Of a stretch of 64,000 nt of DNA, positions 1 to 7,885 are shown one piece after another. Source of the DNA: Brevibacterium marinum (GTDB lineage Bacteria > Actinomycetota > Actinomycetes > Actinomycetales > Brevibacteriaceae); assembly GCF_011927955.1 (NCBI RefSeq), contig NZ_JAATJN010000001.1, positions 558,001 to 622,000 of the forward strand, read 5' to 3'. Positions within the stretch are counted from its first letter, which is position 1; each line of letters opens with the position of its first letter. The position numbers and the translations under genes are program-made. The notes under the pieces were generated by a model. It searched no databases. It saw only the letters and a list, made by a program, of their open reading frames with translations, and had not been told where the DNA came from.

Positions 1-235
1 GAGTCCGGTCGAGGATCCAGCTGCGGGCGCTTTCGGGATGTTCGGCGCCGTGCTCGTTTAGCTTCTTCGCGGCATGGTCTCGGTAGGCCTCGTGCGTCAT
101 TTCGGCCGTCGCCACTGCCGTGAGTGAGAAGTCCTGCGGGAGCGTCTCGGCGGCGGCGAGCTCCGCCAGTGCCGGCAGCAGGAACCGTCCTGCGAGGTCA
201 CCTGTGGCACCGAAGATGATGAGGGTGGAGTTCAC
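1..235 (-). CDS. zwf: Glucose-6-phosphate dehydrogenase-like protein, N-terminal 78 codons (runs off left edge)
   Basis: Only the N-terminus is in the window. A GTG start at 235 is preceded by an AGGGAG ribosome site, and the frame stays open to base 1. The translation carries LIIFGATGDLAGRFLLPAL, the nucleotide-binding loop typical of glucose-6-phosphate 1-dehydrogenase (family form GA(S/T)GDL), at residues 5-23. The family oxidises glucose 6-phosphate to 6-phosphogluconolactone with NADP or F420-independent cofactors, the first step of the oxidative pentose phosphate path. The catalytic region lies outside the window, so the call rests on the loop alone. Upstream is a 450-base spacer holding tandem and inverted repeats rather than a gene, so the gene probably has its own promoter there. 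Confidence 0.72.
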   Translation of the reverse strand, partial: MNSTLIIFGATGDLAGRFLLPALAELAAAETLPQDFSLTAVATAEMTHEAYRDHAAKKLNEHGAEHPESARSWILDRT

Positions 236-380
236 TGTGCTCCCTGTCGACGGACTTCCGCTCGAGACGAGTTGCCGAGTCGTGTCGCCCAGGCTACTCC
301 GTCGGCCTCGGAACACTTATGGAAGTCTCAGACCACTTATGGAATCAGCCACTTCGAAGGCGCACCACCAGGCCCTCGCC

Positions 381-480
381 CGGGGTGTGGGCCACTGCCA
401 GGACACTACCCGGGGTGTGGGCCACTGCCAGGACACTACCCGGGGTGTGGGCCACTGCCAGGACACCATCCGGGGTGTGA
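381..480. repeat. 30-bp tandem repeat, 3.3 copies
   Basis: Three head-to-tail 30-bp units start at 381, 411 and 441, followed by the first 9 bases of a fourth. Each unit opens with cggggtgtgg and continues gccactgcca. Units 1 and 2 are identical; unit 3 differs only near its end. There are no spacers, so it is not a CRISPR array. In one minus-strand frame it would read as a ten-residue repeat (TPRVVSWQWP), but nothing else supports translation. It lies between the tetR stop and the zwf-like start. Confidence 0.9.
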
Positions 481-513
481 GCGTGTGAGCTACGGCAGCC
501 ACTCCACTGGCGC

Positions 514-600
514 CGAGACCACGCCGGAGCGCCGAGACGACGACGCCGTGCCGAAACGGCTGTGCGCGCACAGTCGTCTCGGGGCTCCGGCGTGGTCTCG
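514..600. repeat. 28-bp near-perfect inverted repeat (large hairpin)
   Basis: Arms 514-541 and 573-600 are complementary at 27 of 28 positions and enclose a 31-base loop that itself contains a short GCCG/CGGC stem. It begins 88 bases past the stop of the minus-strand tetR gene, so it could end that transcript, but there is no T-run after either arm. It could also be a small mobile or palindromic intergenic element. Confidence 0.85.
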
Positions 601-688
601 AGTGCCCGGCTGTTGCGCGTCTGCTGCGCGGCTGTTGGGGGAGGCTGGACTGCGGCATGCGTTGGGCAGCGGCGCGCCGATGGGCTCG

Positions 689-1318
689 TCAGCGCAGCGC
701 TGCCATGCCGGCGGCAAGAACCCAGCCCAAGGTCGAGTCCATCTCGTCGAGCAGCTCATCACGCGGCGGCTGGTATTCGCTGATCACCCAGTCGACGACC
801 ATCTGCACACCCGCACCGACGAGCACATCGCCGAGAACGCGCTGCTGACCTGCAGCGAGCTCGGGGCCGGCAACAGTCGCAGACAGACGGTTCGCGAGTT
901 CGTCACCGATCGTGCGCGCTTGCCGGCGATACAGTTCATCGACGCGCGCGCTCACTCCCAGGACCTCGAAGAGGTGGACTCGCGCCTGCACCGGATTGGC
1001 CTGCGCCCAGGTCAGAAAACCAGCCATGAATCCCCGCAGCACCGTCGCGGCATCCTCGCCCTCGCCGGCAAGCACCGAGGCGCGCAGGTCGGCGACCACC
1101 CGCCCGTAGACCTCGCAGAGGAGATCCTCCAGCGTGGCGAACGACTCGTAGAAGTAGCGCTTGTTGAGACCGGCCTCCGCACAGATCGAGCCGACGGTGG
1201 CAGCGCGATAGCCCTGAGTGCCGAACAGCGAGATCCCGGCGGCGATGAGCTCCTCACGGCGAGCGCTCTCACGCTCCTCACGGCTGGCACCTGCATACGG
1301 ACGTCCCTGATCACTCAC
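689..1318 (-). CDS. TetR-family regulator, divergent from glpD
   Basis: A 209-residue protein with an N-terminal TetR helix-turn-helix: helix 1 around EELIAAGISLFGTQGYRAAT, then the recognition stretch SICAEAGLNKRYFYESFATL, residues about 18-65. The rest is a variable ligand-binding helical domain. The open frame extends upstream of the GTG at 1318 across the glpD promoter, but the HTH position and the operator argue for the GTG (or a nearby) start; no strong ribosome site is seen. It is divergent from glpD with 67 bases between them and a perfect palindrome in that gap. It probably represses glpD and its downstream genes and itself. The ligand is unknown. Confidence 0.85.
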   Translation of the reverse strand: MSDQGRPYAGASREERESARREELIAAGISLFGTQGYRAATVGSICAEAGLNKRYFYESFATLEDLLCEVYGRVVADLRASVLAGEGEDAATVLRGFMAGFLTWAQANPVQARVHLFEVLGVSARVDELYRRQARTIGDELANRLSATVAGPELAAGQQRVLGDVLVGAGVQMVVDWVISEYQPPRDELLDEMDSTLGWVLAAGMAALR

Positions 1319-1327
1319 ACTGTGATC

Positions 1328-1356
1328 TTGACAACAAGGACCGACGATTGCAAACT
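1328..1356 (+). promoter_or_regulatory. Probable glpD promoter
   Basis: TTGACA at 1328-1333, a 17-base spacer, then CAAACT at 1351-1356. The -35 is consensus and the -10 weak. The -10 overlaps the first base pairs of the palindrome at 1355-1374, a standard arrangement for repression. Confidence 0.5.
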
Positions 1357-1374
1357 GGTACGACTTCGTACCAG
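1355..1374. promoter_or_regulatory. TetR operator palindrome in the tetR-glpD gap
   Basis: ctggtacga - ct - tcgtaccag: two perfect 9-bp inverted arms around 2 bases. It ends 11 bases before the glpD start codon and lies about 37 bases upstream of the tetR start. The symmetry and place fit a TetR dimer site controlling both genes. Confidence 0.75.
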
Positions 1375-1385
1375 AAAGGTCGGGA

Positions 1386-3017
1386 ATGACATCCAGCACC
1401 TCAGGCAACACCGCACTCAACGCCGAACGGCGCAGGCAGGACCTCGCAGAACTCTCAGAGGCAGAGGCGTCGGGGGCAGAGCCTGTCGACCTCGTGGTGA
1501 TCGGCGGCGGCATCACCGGTGTCGGCGTCGCACTCGATGCGGCGTCCCGCGGGCTGAGCGTCGTGCTCATCGAGCGCCGGGACCTCGCCTCGGGCACCAG
1601 CAGCTGGAGTTCGAAGCTGGCCCACGGCGGCCTGCGCTACCTGGCGAAGCTCGACGTCCCGATCGCATGGGAGTCCGCCGTCGAACGCGGCCACCTGATG
1701 AGCCGGATCGCGCCGCACCTGATCCGACCGCTGCAGATGCTCTTCCCGCTGCACACCCAGGTCAGCCACTTCGACGCCACGCTGACCGGCACCGGATTCT
1801 TCGCGGGCGATGTGCTGCGGATGCTGGCACGCACCCCGAAAACGCTGCTCCCCCACCCCAGCCGAGTATCCCCCGCCGACGTCTGCCGACTTGCTCCGGC
1901 CACGGCCACCACCGGGCTGCGCGGCGGTCTGCTCAGCTGGGACGGCCAGATCGTCGACGATGCCCGACTCGTCGTGACCATGGCCCGCACCGCTGCCTCC
2001 CACGGCGCCCGCATCCTCACCTATGCCGCCGCCACCGACGTCGAACCCGGACGGGTCCACGTCACCGATCAGCTCACGGGCGAACCTCACACGATCCGCG
2101 CGAAGCAGATCATCAACGCCGCCGGCGTCTGGGCCGACACTCTGTCCGAGGACGTCGAACTCGCCCCGAGCAAGGGCTCCCACCTGCTGGTGCGGGCCGA
2201 GAGCATCGGCGAACCGACTGCCGCCGTCACGGCGCCGGTGCCCGGTCACTTCGGCAGGTTCGTCTTCGCCGTACCCTGGGACGACGGCCTCGTCATGATC
2301 GGCCTGACCGACGATCCTCACGACGGGCAGATCCCTGAACGTGCCCGCCCGGACGCCGATGAGCGCGCATTCCTGCTCGACACCATCAACGCCGTTCTGC
2401 AGGAGCCGCTCACACCGGAGGACGTCGTGGGCAGCTATGCCGGTTTCCGGCCGCTGCTCAAGGGCAAGGCCGACTCCGGGGCCGACCTGTCGCGCAAACA
2501 CGCGCTGCTGCGTGACCCGAGGACCGACCTCCTCACGATCGTCGGCGGCAAGCTCACGGCATACCGTCGTATGGCCGAAGACGCCGTCGACGCTGCGGTC
2601 GAAGCCGGCGGGCTGAGTGCTGGGGCCTGCCGCACCACGACGCTCGGCCTCGTCGGCTCGGGCACACCGGCCTCCGGCCTGCCCGAACACCTGGTCCGGC
2701 GCTACGGCACCGATGCCGGCACCGTGACCGCCTACGGGGACGACGACCCCGGCCTGAACGAGCCTGTGAGATCCGGAATTCCGTTCAGCGGCGCGGAGAT
2801 CCGATTCGCCGTCGAACACGAACTCGCCGTCACCGTTGAGGACGTGATCGACCGCAGAACCCGGTGGGGCCTCGTCGACGCCGATCGTGACGACCTTGCC
2901 GCCGCCGTGCGCAGACACGCCCCCGAGCTGATCGAAGCCGAGAACCGATCCGCACCGAGAACCGATCGAGAGCAGACGCTGCTCGAGAACAGACAGAACA
3001 AGCAGGAAGAAGGGTGA
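1386..3017 (+). CDS. glpD: FAD-dependent glycerol-3-phosphate dehydrogenase
   Basis: A 543-residue membrane-associated flavoprotein that oxidises sn-glycerol 3-phosphate to dihydroxyacetone phosphate and passes electrons to quinone. The N-terminal dinucleotide fold is clear: DLVVIGGGITGVGVALDAA at about residue 36, followed by LIERRDLASGTSSWSSKLAH and GGLRYL, which are GlpD/GlpA signatures; the C-terminal accessory domain carries IVGGKLTAYRRMAEDAVD. The ATG at 1386 follows a purine-rich AAAGGT. The downstream flavoprotein starts inside its stop codon, so glpD, the flavoprotein and the lipid kinase form one operon. The DHAP product is a precursor for phospholipid or ether-lipid backbones. Confidence 0.95.
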   Translation: MTSSTSGNTALNAERRRQDLAELSEAEASGAEPVDLVVIGGGITGVGVALDAASRGLSVVLIERRDLASGTSSWSSKLAHGGLRYLAKLDVPIAWESAVERGHLMSRIAPHLIRPLQMLFPLHTQVSHFDATLTGTGFFAGDVLRMLARTPKTLLPHPSRVSPADVCRLAPATATTGLRGGLLSWDGQIVDDARLVVTMARTAASHGARILTYAAATDVEPGRVHVTDQLTGEPHTIRAKQIINAAGVWADTLSEDVELAPSKGSHLLVRAESIGEPTAAVTAPVPGHFGRFVFAVPWDDGLVMIGLTDDPHDGQIPERARPDADERAFLLDTINAVLQEPLTPEDVVGSYAGFRPLLKGKADSGADLSRKHALLRDPRTDLLTIVGGKLTAYRRMAEDAVDAAVEAGGLSAGACRTTTLGLVGSGTPASGLPEHLVRRYGTDAGTVTAYGDDDPGLNEPVRSGIPFSGAEIRFAVEHELAVTVEDVIDRRTRWGLVDADRDDLAAAVRRHAPELIEAENRSAPRTDREQTLLENRQNKQEEG

Positions 3018-4675
3018 GCTCCATGGACAACACTCAACCGCGGATGCGCTGGTGGGGCTGGGGCGAGGACGGCCACGACGGCCCGGTCAAGCCCGGCGCC
3101 AAGAAGATGCTGACCAAGTCCTGCGGCTGGCCCGAAGGCGTCAATCGCCCGCCGATCGACCTCGATGCCGTCCAGCTGCCCGGGGCCGAGCTCCCCGACG
3201 ACGCGCGCTCGCGCTTCGACGAGCTGCTGGGTGCCGCCTACGTCCGCGACGATCGCGCGACGCGCGTCTCCCACGCTGCCGGACGCAGCGTGCCCGACCT
3301 GCTGCGACTGCGCAGCGGGCAGATGCCGTTCGCACCGGACGCCGTGCTGTTTCCGGCGTCCGAGGCCGAGGTCGACGAGCTGCTCGCCATCTGCAGCCAG
3401 GAGCGCATCGCCGTCGTGCCGTTCGGCGGCGGCACCAGCGTCGTGGGCGGCATCGACGCATTCCGCCCCGGTTTCCGCAGCTGTGTCTGCATCAGCCTCG
3501 CCCGCCTCGACCAGGTCCTCGACATCGACGAGAAGTCGCTGACGGTGACCGCCCAGGCCGGAGTCTTCGGCCCCGATCTCGAGGAGCGGCTGCAGGCCGA
3601 GGGCTTCACGCTCGGCCACTTCCCGCAGTCGTTCGAGTTCAGCACGGTCGGCGGCTGGGTCTCCACACGATCGGCCGGTCAGCAGTCGACCGGCTACGGG
3701 CGGATCGACGAGAACGTGTTCGGTCTGCACTGCTCGACACCGAGCGGTCCGATCCGGCTGCACCCGACTCCCGCCTCGGCGGCCGGGCCCAACCCGCGCC
3801 AGATGCTCATCGGCTCCGAGGGCACGCTGGGCATCATCACCCAGGCCACTCTGCGCATCAAGCGCCTGCCCGAGACCACACTGCCCGATGCCTGGTTCTT
3901 CCCCGACTTCCACTCGGGCGCGACGGCCCTGCGTGAGATGGAGCAGACCGGTCTGCGCCCCGACATCGCGCGACTCTCCGACGTCAACGAGACGGCCTTC
4001 GGACTGGCGCAGCTCGGCAGCGGCCTCCAGCGCAAGGGTCTCCTCGCCTTTCTGCGCGCTCGCGGTGTCACGACGCCCTGCCTGCTGGTGCTGCGCTACG
4101 ACGGCCGCACCTCGGATGCCAGGTCGCGCCGGGCCGCCGGACGTGCGATCGCCAAGAAGCAGACGGGCGTCAGCATCGGCGGCGCGCCCGAGACCATGTG
4201 GGAGAAGCACCGCTTCTCGACGCCGTATCTGCGCGATCAGCTGATGACCGAGGGGATCGTCGTCGAGACGATGGAGACGGCCGCGCAGTGGAGCACGATC
4301 GAAGACCTGCACGACACGATCAGACAGGACATCGAGAAATCGCTGGCCGACCGGGGCACGCCCGCCCTGGTGCTGTGTCACGTCTCGCACCTCTACACCG
4401 CCGGCTGCTCCCTCTACTACACCGTCTTCGCCCAGCAGCAGGAGGGTCAGGAGATGGAGCAGTGGACGGCGCTGAAGACCGCGGCCGGTGATGCCATGGT
4501 CGACAACGGCGGCACGATCACCCACCACCACGCCACCGGGGCGGACCACGCTCCCTGGCTGGCCGAGGAGACCGGCGAGCTGTGGCTGCGGATGCTGCGC
4601 GCGGCCAAGGCCGAGGTGGACCCGGGGGGCATCATGAACCCCGGCAAGCTCATGCACGGGCCGACGACGCTGTGA
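3014..4675 (+). CDS. FAD-binding oxidase, alkyl-DHAP-synthase-like
   Basis: A 553-residue protein of the VAO/PCMH flavoprotein family (FAD_binding_4 plus FAD-oxidase_C). The PP-loop PFGGGTSVVGGI is near residue 136 and GSEGTLGIITQATLRIK near 270. A histidine cluster THHHATGADHAPW lies near residue 502, matching the His-rich active-site segment of alkylglycerone-phosphate synthases. The GTG start overlaps the glpD stop (GTGA); an ATG three codons later is possible. Family members swap the acyl of acyl-DHAP for an alkyl chain, but actinobacterial homologues are mostly uncharacterised, so the substrate is an inference. The neighbours glpD and a lipid kinase favour a glycerolipid role over D-lactate or glycolate oxidation. 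Confidence 0.8.
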   Translation: MSSMDNTQPRMRWWGWGEDGHDGPVKPGAKKMLTKSCGWPEGVNRPPIDLDAVQLPGAELPDDARSRFDELLGAAYVRDDRATRVSHAAGRSVPDLLRLRSGQMPFAPDAVLFPASEAEVDELLAICSQERIAVVPFGGGTSVVGGIDAFRPGFRSCVCISLARLDQVLDIDEKSLTVTAQAGVFGPDLEERLQAEGFTLGHFPQSFEFSTVGGWVSTRSAGQQSTGYGRIDENVFGLHCSTPSGPIRLHPTPASAAGPNPRQMLIGSEGTLGIITQATLRIKRLPETTLPDAWFFPDFHSGATALREMEQTGLRPDIARLSDVNETAFGLAQLGSGLQRKGLLAFLRARGVTTPCLLVLRYDGRTSDARSRRAAGRAIAKKQTGVSIGGAPETMWEKHRFSTPYLRDQLMTEGIVVETMETAAQWSTIEDLHDTIRQDIEKSLADRGTPALVLCHVSHLYTAGCSLYYTVFAQQQEGQEMEQWTALKTAAGDAMVDNGGTITHHHATGADHAPWLAEETGELWLRMLRAAKAEVDPGGIMNPGKLMHGPTTL

Positions 4676-5592
4676 GCACCGCACCGTCGCCGACCCCGGT
4701 CCCCGTCATCCTCAACCCCGCAGCACGCAACGGTGCCGTCCGCAAACGGATCGCTCCGATGCAGGCGGCCTTCGCCGACCACAACCTGGAGGCCGTGCTG
4801 GTCGAGAGCACGAGCGAGGCGCACGCCGGTGAACTCGCCGCGGAGTTCGCCTCCCAGGGCGAACCCATCGTCGTGTCCCTCGGCGGTGACGGGATGGTGC
4901 GCGCGATCGCCGCCGGGCTCGTCGGCACGAGCACCTCTCTGGGCATCATCGCCGGCGGACGCGGCAACGACTTCATCGGCAAGCTCGGCATCCCGAAGGA
5001 CATCCACGCGGCCGCCGCCATCGTCGCCGAGGGCCGCGACCGCACCATCGATGTCCTCGACCTCGACGGGCAGGTCTGCATCGGCAATGTCTGCCTCGGC
5101 CTGGACTCCGCGGTCCAGGAATACGCGGATTCGGTCCGCCGCATCAAGGGACACTGGGTCTACCTGTACGGGGTCGCCCGTGCGATCATGCGACCGAGAC
5201 GCATCGGCTTGGAGCTCACCATCGATGGCGAACACGTCGAGTTCCATGGCTACTCGGCGGGATTCGCCAACTCCGGCCGCTATGGAGGCGGCCTCAAGCT
5301 CTCACCCGAGGCGCAGCTCGACGACGGGCTGATCGACGTGGTCCTGCTCAAGGACGTCTTCCTCCCGAGGCTGGCCGTGGAGCTCGTGCTCTTCAGCCTC
5401 GGCAAGCACAAGTCGCACCCGCACATCCGCTTCAGCCATGCCCGTGAGGTGCACATCGCCGCATCCGAAGGGGCGGAGCCGGTCGAGGTCATCGCCGACG
5501 GTGACGCCGTCGCACAGACCCCGGCGAGGCTGAACATTCGTCCCGCCTCGCTGAGGGTCCGCGTCGGTCCTACTCCTTCGCGACGAGGGTGA
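4672..5592 (+). CDS. Diacylglycerol/lipid kinase family protein
   Basis: A 306-residue member of the DAGK/LCB5 lipid-kinase family. The N-terminal catalytic domain shows VILNPAARNG at about residue 10, SLGGDGMVRAIAAGL (the ATP-site GGDG) near 66, and IIAGGRGNDFIGKLGIP near 89. The C-terminal half is the family's beta-sandwich. The GTG at 4672 overlaps the stop of the flavoprotein gene (GTGA), so I reject an in-frame ATG 90 bases upstream. The gene ends inside the convergent paaZ, sharing 23 bases. The same three functions with a TetR regulator occur together in mycobacteria (glpD1, flavoprotein and diacylglycerol kinase around Rv2249c-Rv2252, from memory), so the unit looks conserved. Confidence 0.88.
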   Translation: MSTAPSPTPVPVILNPAARNGAVRKRIAPMQAAFADHNLEAVLVESTSEAHAGELAAEFASQGEPIVVSLGGDGMVRAIAAGLVGTSTSLGIIAGGRGNDFIGKLGIPKDIHAAAAIVAEGRDRTIDVLDLDGQVCIGNVCLGLDSAVQEYADSVRRIKGHWVYLYGVARAIMRPRRIGLELTIDGEHVEFHGYSAGFANSGRYGGGLKLSPEAQLDDGLIDVVLLKDVFLPRLAVELVLFSLGKHKSHPHIRFSHAREVHIAASEGAEPVEVIADGDAVAQTPARLNIRPASLRVRVGPTPSRRG

Positions 5593-7606
5593 GCACGTCG
5601 TATCCGGCGACGGGCTCGTCGTTCTGGTTGACCACCTCGGCGTCCCACCGCACCTCACCGTACTCGTCGGTCTCACGTGGGGTGATGCGCTTGGCCGTCA
5701 ACGTCACCTTGAGCGAATCGCCTGGTGAGACCGGAGTGACGAAGGTCAGGCCCTCAAGGCCGTAGTTCGCGAGCACCGGGCCCGGATCAGGCTGGACGAA
5801 AAGTCCGGCGGCGAAGGACACGATGAGGTAGCCGTGCGCCACGCGTCCCGGGAAGAACGGGTTCGCTGCCGCCGCCTCTTCGTCGGTGTGGGCGTAGAAG
5901 GTGTCGCCGGTGAACTCCGCGAAGTGTGCGATGTCCTCGAGTGTGACGGTGCGCCGCTCGGATTCCAGGGCATCGCCGACGCGCAGATCGGCCAAGGTCT
6001 TCGTGAACGGGTGCCGACCGGTCCGGCGTTCGGCGCCGGCCACCCATTCGCCGCCGATGGCGGTGAGCATGTCCGGGGAGGCCTGGATCGCGGTGCGCTG
6101 CATGAAGTGCTCGACACCGCGCAGACCGCCCATCTCCTCGCCGCCGCCGGCGCGACCCGGGCCACCGTGGATGAGGGTGGGCAGCGGTGAACCGTGCCCG
6201 GTCGACTCCTCGGCGTCATCGCGGTCGAGGACGAGGATGCGTCCGTGCCAAGGAGCGACCTGCCTGACGAATTCGGCGGCGAACCCGCGATCGTGGGTGA
6301 CGACCGAGCCGACCAGGGAACCGCGGCCGCGAGCGGCCAGACGGACCGCCTCCTCGGTGGAGGAATAGGTGATGAGCGAGGTCACCGGCCCGAAGGCCTC
6401 GACGTCGTGGACGGCGTCGACCCAGGGGTCGTCGGCCTGGAGGACGGTGGCAGCGACATAGGCTCCGCCGAGGCGCTCCGCCAGTTCGTCGGAGTCTTCG
6501 CGTCCGCCGGTGAGCAGATGGGCCCCCGCCGAGGTGATCTCGTCGATGGCATCGAGGACGTCGTCACGCTGTCTGTCCGAGACGACCGGCCCCAGCCGGG
6601 TGGACGTCTCGCGCGGATCGCCGACCGCATTCGTCTGGAGCTTCGCGACGATCGCCTCACCGACCGCCTCGGCGTGGGCCTCGGGGACGAAGGTGCGGCG
6701 GATAGCGGTGCACTTCTGGCCGGCCTTGATCGTCATCTCGTCGACGACGCCGGAGACGAAGAGGTCGAACTCCTCGGTTCCCGGTCCCGCATCGGGGCCG
6801 AGCAGGGAGAAGTTCAGCGAGTCCGCCTCGGCGAAGAAGCGGGTGCCGCGGTCGCGCACGCAGTCCAGGCCGCCGAGGTGCTTCGCCGTGCCCGCGGAAC
6901 CGGTGAAGGCGATGGTGTCCTGTTCGGCCAGGCGGTCGAAGAGCGGGGTGACGTCGCCGCTGATGAGCTGGATGGCACCGGCCGGCAGGAGACCGGAGTC
7001 GATCATGTCGGCCACGACGGCGCGGGTCAGGTGGGCGGTGTCGGTGGCGGGTTTGACGACGACGGGGACGCCGGCGACGAACATAGGGCCGAACTTCTCG
7101 AGCATGCCCCAGACGGGAAAGTTGAACGCGTTGATCTGCAGCGCCAGACCCTGCCGGGAGGTGAGGATGTGGCGGCCGAGGAAGGTGCCGTTCTTCGACA
7201 GGCGCTCGATTCCCCCGTCGAGGTGGACCGTGGAGTTGGGCATCTGGCGGCGGGCGACGCCGGAATAGGTGAAGAGGGTGCCGATGCCGCCTTCGATGTC
7301 GACGAATCCGTCACGTTTCGTGGTGCCGGTGGAAAACGAGATCTCGTGGTAGTCCTTGGCCCGCTCCATGAGATGGGCGCCGAGCTTCTTCAGGATCACG
7401 CCGCGCTGATGGAAGGTCAGCTTCTGCAGTTCGGGGATGCCCGTCGTCCGGGCGTAGTCGTCGACGGCGCTGAAGTCGATGCCGGACGAGGAGACGTGGT
7501 GGGTCAGCTGCCCGTTCGTCGCGTCATGGACGGGGCGTGCACCCTCGGTGTCCGGTGTGGGGGTGTGCCAGTCGCCTGCCACATACGAACTGAGAATTTC
7601 GGTCAT
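5570..7606 (-). CDS. paaZ: PaaZ-like bifunctional aldehyde dehydrogenase / enoyl-CoA hydratase
   Basis: A 678-residue fusion, essentially the length of E. coli PaaZ. The N-terminal aldehyde dehydrogenase domain (about 1-520) carries KAGQKCTAIRRT with the catalytic Cys near residue 296. The C-terminal MaoC-like hydratase (about 535-678) has GDTFYAH, the Asp/His pair of R-specific hydratases, near 569. PaaZ opens the oxepin-CoA ring in phenylacetate breakdown and oxidises the resulting semialdehyde. The ATG at 7606 has AGGGAGA upstream; the frame extends further but without support. No paaABCDE or paaGHJ lies nearby; only a transporter is divergent, so the gene stands alone here. Its last 23 bases overlap the convergent kinase gene. 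A related oxepin-CoA or aromatic-CoA substrate is possible. Confidence 0.9.
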   Translation of the reverse strand: MTEILSSYVAGDWHTPTPDTEGARPVHDATNGQLTHHVSSSGIDFSAVDDYARTTGIPELQKLTFHQRGVILKKLGAHLMERAKDYHEISFSTGTTKRDGFVDIEGGIGTLFTYSGVARRQMPNSTVHLDGGIERLSKNGTFLGRHILTSRQGLALQINAFNFPVWGMLEKFGPMFVAGVPVVVKPATDTAHLTRAVVADMIDSGLLPAGAIQLISGDVTPLFDRLAEQDTIAFTGSAGTAKHLGGLDCVRDRGTRFFAEADSLNFSLLGPDAGPGTEEFDLFVSGVVDEMTIKAGQKCTAIRRTFVPEAHAEAVGEAIVAKLQTNAVGDPRETSTRLGPVVSDRQRDDVLDAIDEITSAGAHLLTGGREDSDELAERLGGAYVAATVLQADDPWVDAVHDVEAFGPVTSLITYSSTEEAVRLAARGRGSLVGSVVTHDRGFAAEFVRQVAPWHGRILVLDRDDAEESTGHGSPLPTLIHGGPGRAGGGEEMGGLRGVEHFMQRTAIQASPDMLTAIGGEWVAGAERRTGRHPFTKTLADLRVGDALESERRTVTLEDIAHFAEFTGDTFYAHTDEEAAAANPFFPGRVAHGYLIVSFAAGLFVQPDPGPVLANYGLEGLTFVTPVSPGDSLKVTLTAKRITPRETDEYGEVRWDAEVVNQNDEPVAGYDVLTLVAKE

Positions 7607-7687
7607 GTCGTCTCTCCCTGGTCGAACTGCGTCTCCCGGTGCACGGCGGCCGACTTCGGCACCGCTGCCGATTCCTGACTGCAATAC

Positions 7688-7705
7688 TAACCAATTGGTC
7701 GGTTA
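7688..7705. promoter_or_regulatory. Partial palindrome upstream of paaZ (TetR/PaaR-type site)
   Basis: taaccaattggtcggtta contains TAACC/GGTTA ends and the internal palindrome ccaattgg. It lies about 80 bases upstream of the paaZ start. Its accnnnnnggt pattern resembles TetR-family (PaaR-like) sites in actinobacterial phenylacetate genes; that likeness is from memory. Confidence 0.45.
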
Positions 7706-7788
7706 TTGTCATTGGGGCCGCAGGTCCGGTTGTTCCATGCACACCCTCTGAGCACCGGTCACCTTCTGCATTATGATCGACGAAGATT

Positions 7789-7802
7789 ACTGACCATTCA
7801 GT
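7789..7802. promoter_or_regulatory. Second palindrome in the paaZ-transporter gap
   Basis: actga - ccat - tcagt, perfect 5-bp arms, about 85 bases upstream of the transporter start. With the site at 7688-7705 it suggests the two divergent genes are regulated from this 279-base gap. Confidence 0.4.
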
Positions 7803-7885
7803 CACTCGTGCGAGCGCATCGGCGGTCCCTCAGAGTCGAGGACCACCTCGCCCGGCACGGCACAACATCCAAGGAAATCTCACCC

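Noticed and set aside
381..480. 30-bp repeats as a CRISPR array
   Set aside because: The copies are contiguous with no spacers, and no cas gene is in the window.
317..658. 113-residue minus-strand frame reading through the tandem repeat (TPRVVSWQWP units)
   Set aside because: No ribosome site or family match; the repeat is open in several frames because its length is a multiple of 3.
272..2338. 688-residue plus-strand open frame
   Set aside because: It is Arg/Pro/His-rich, antisense to tetR and out of frame with glpD; a high-GC shadow.
1455..4684. Long minus-strand frames opposite glpD and the flavoprotein
   Set aside because: Their composition is low-complexity and no motif is present; the plus-strand genes have clear domains.
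6194..7678. 494-residue plus-strand frame opposite paaZ
   Set aside because: Gly/Asp/Val-rich shadow; the catalytic motifs are on the minus strand.
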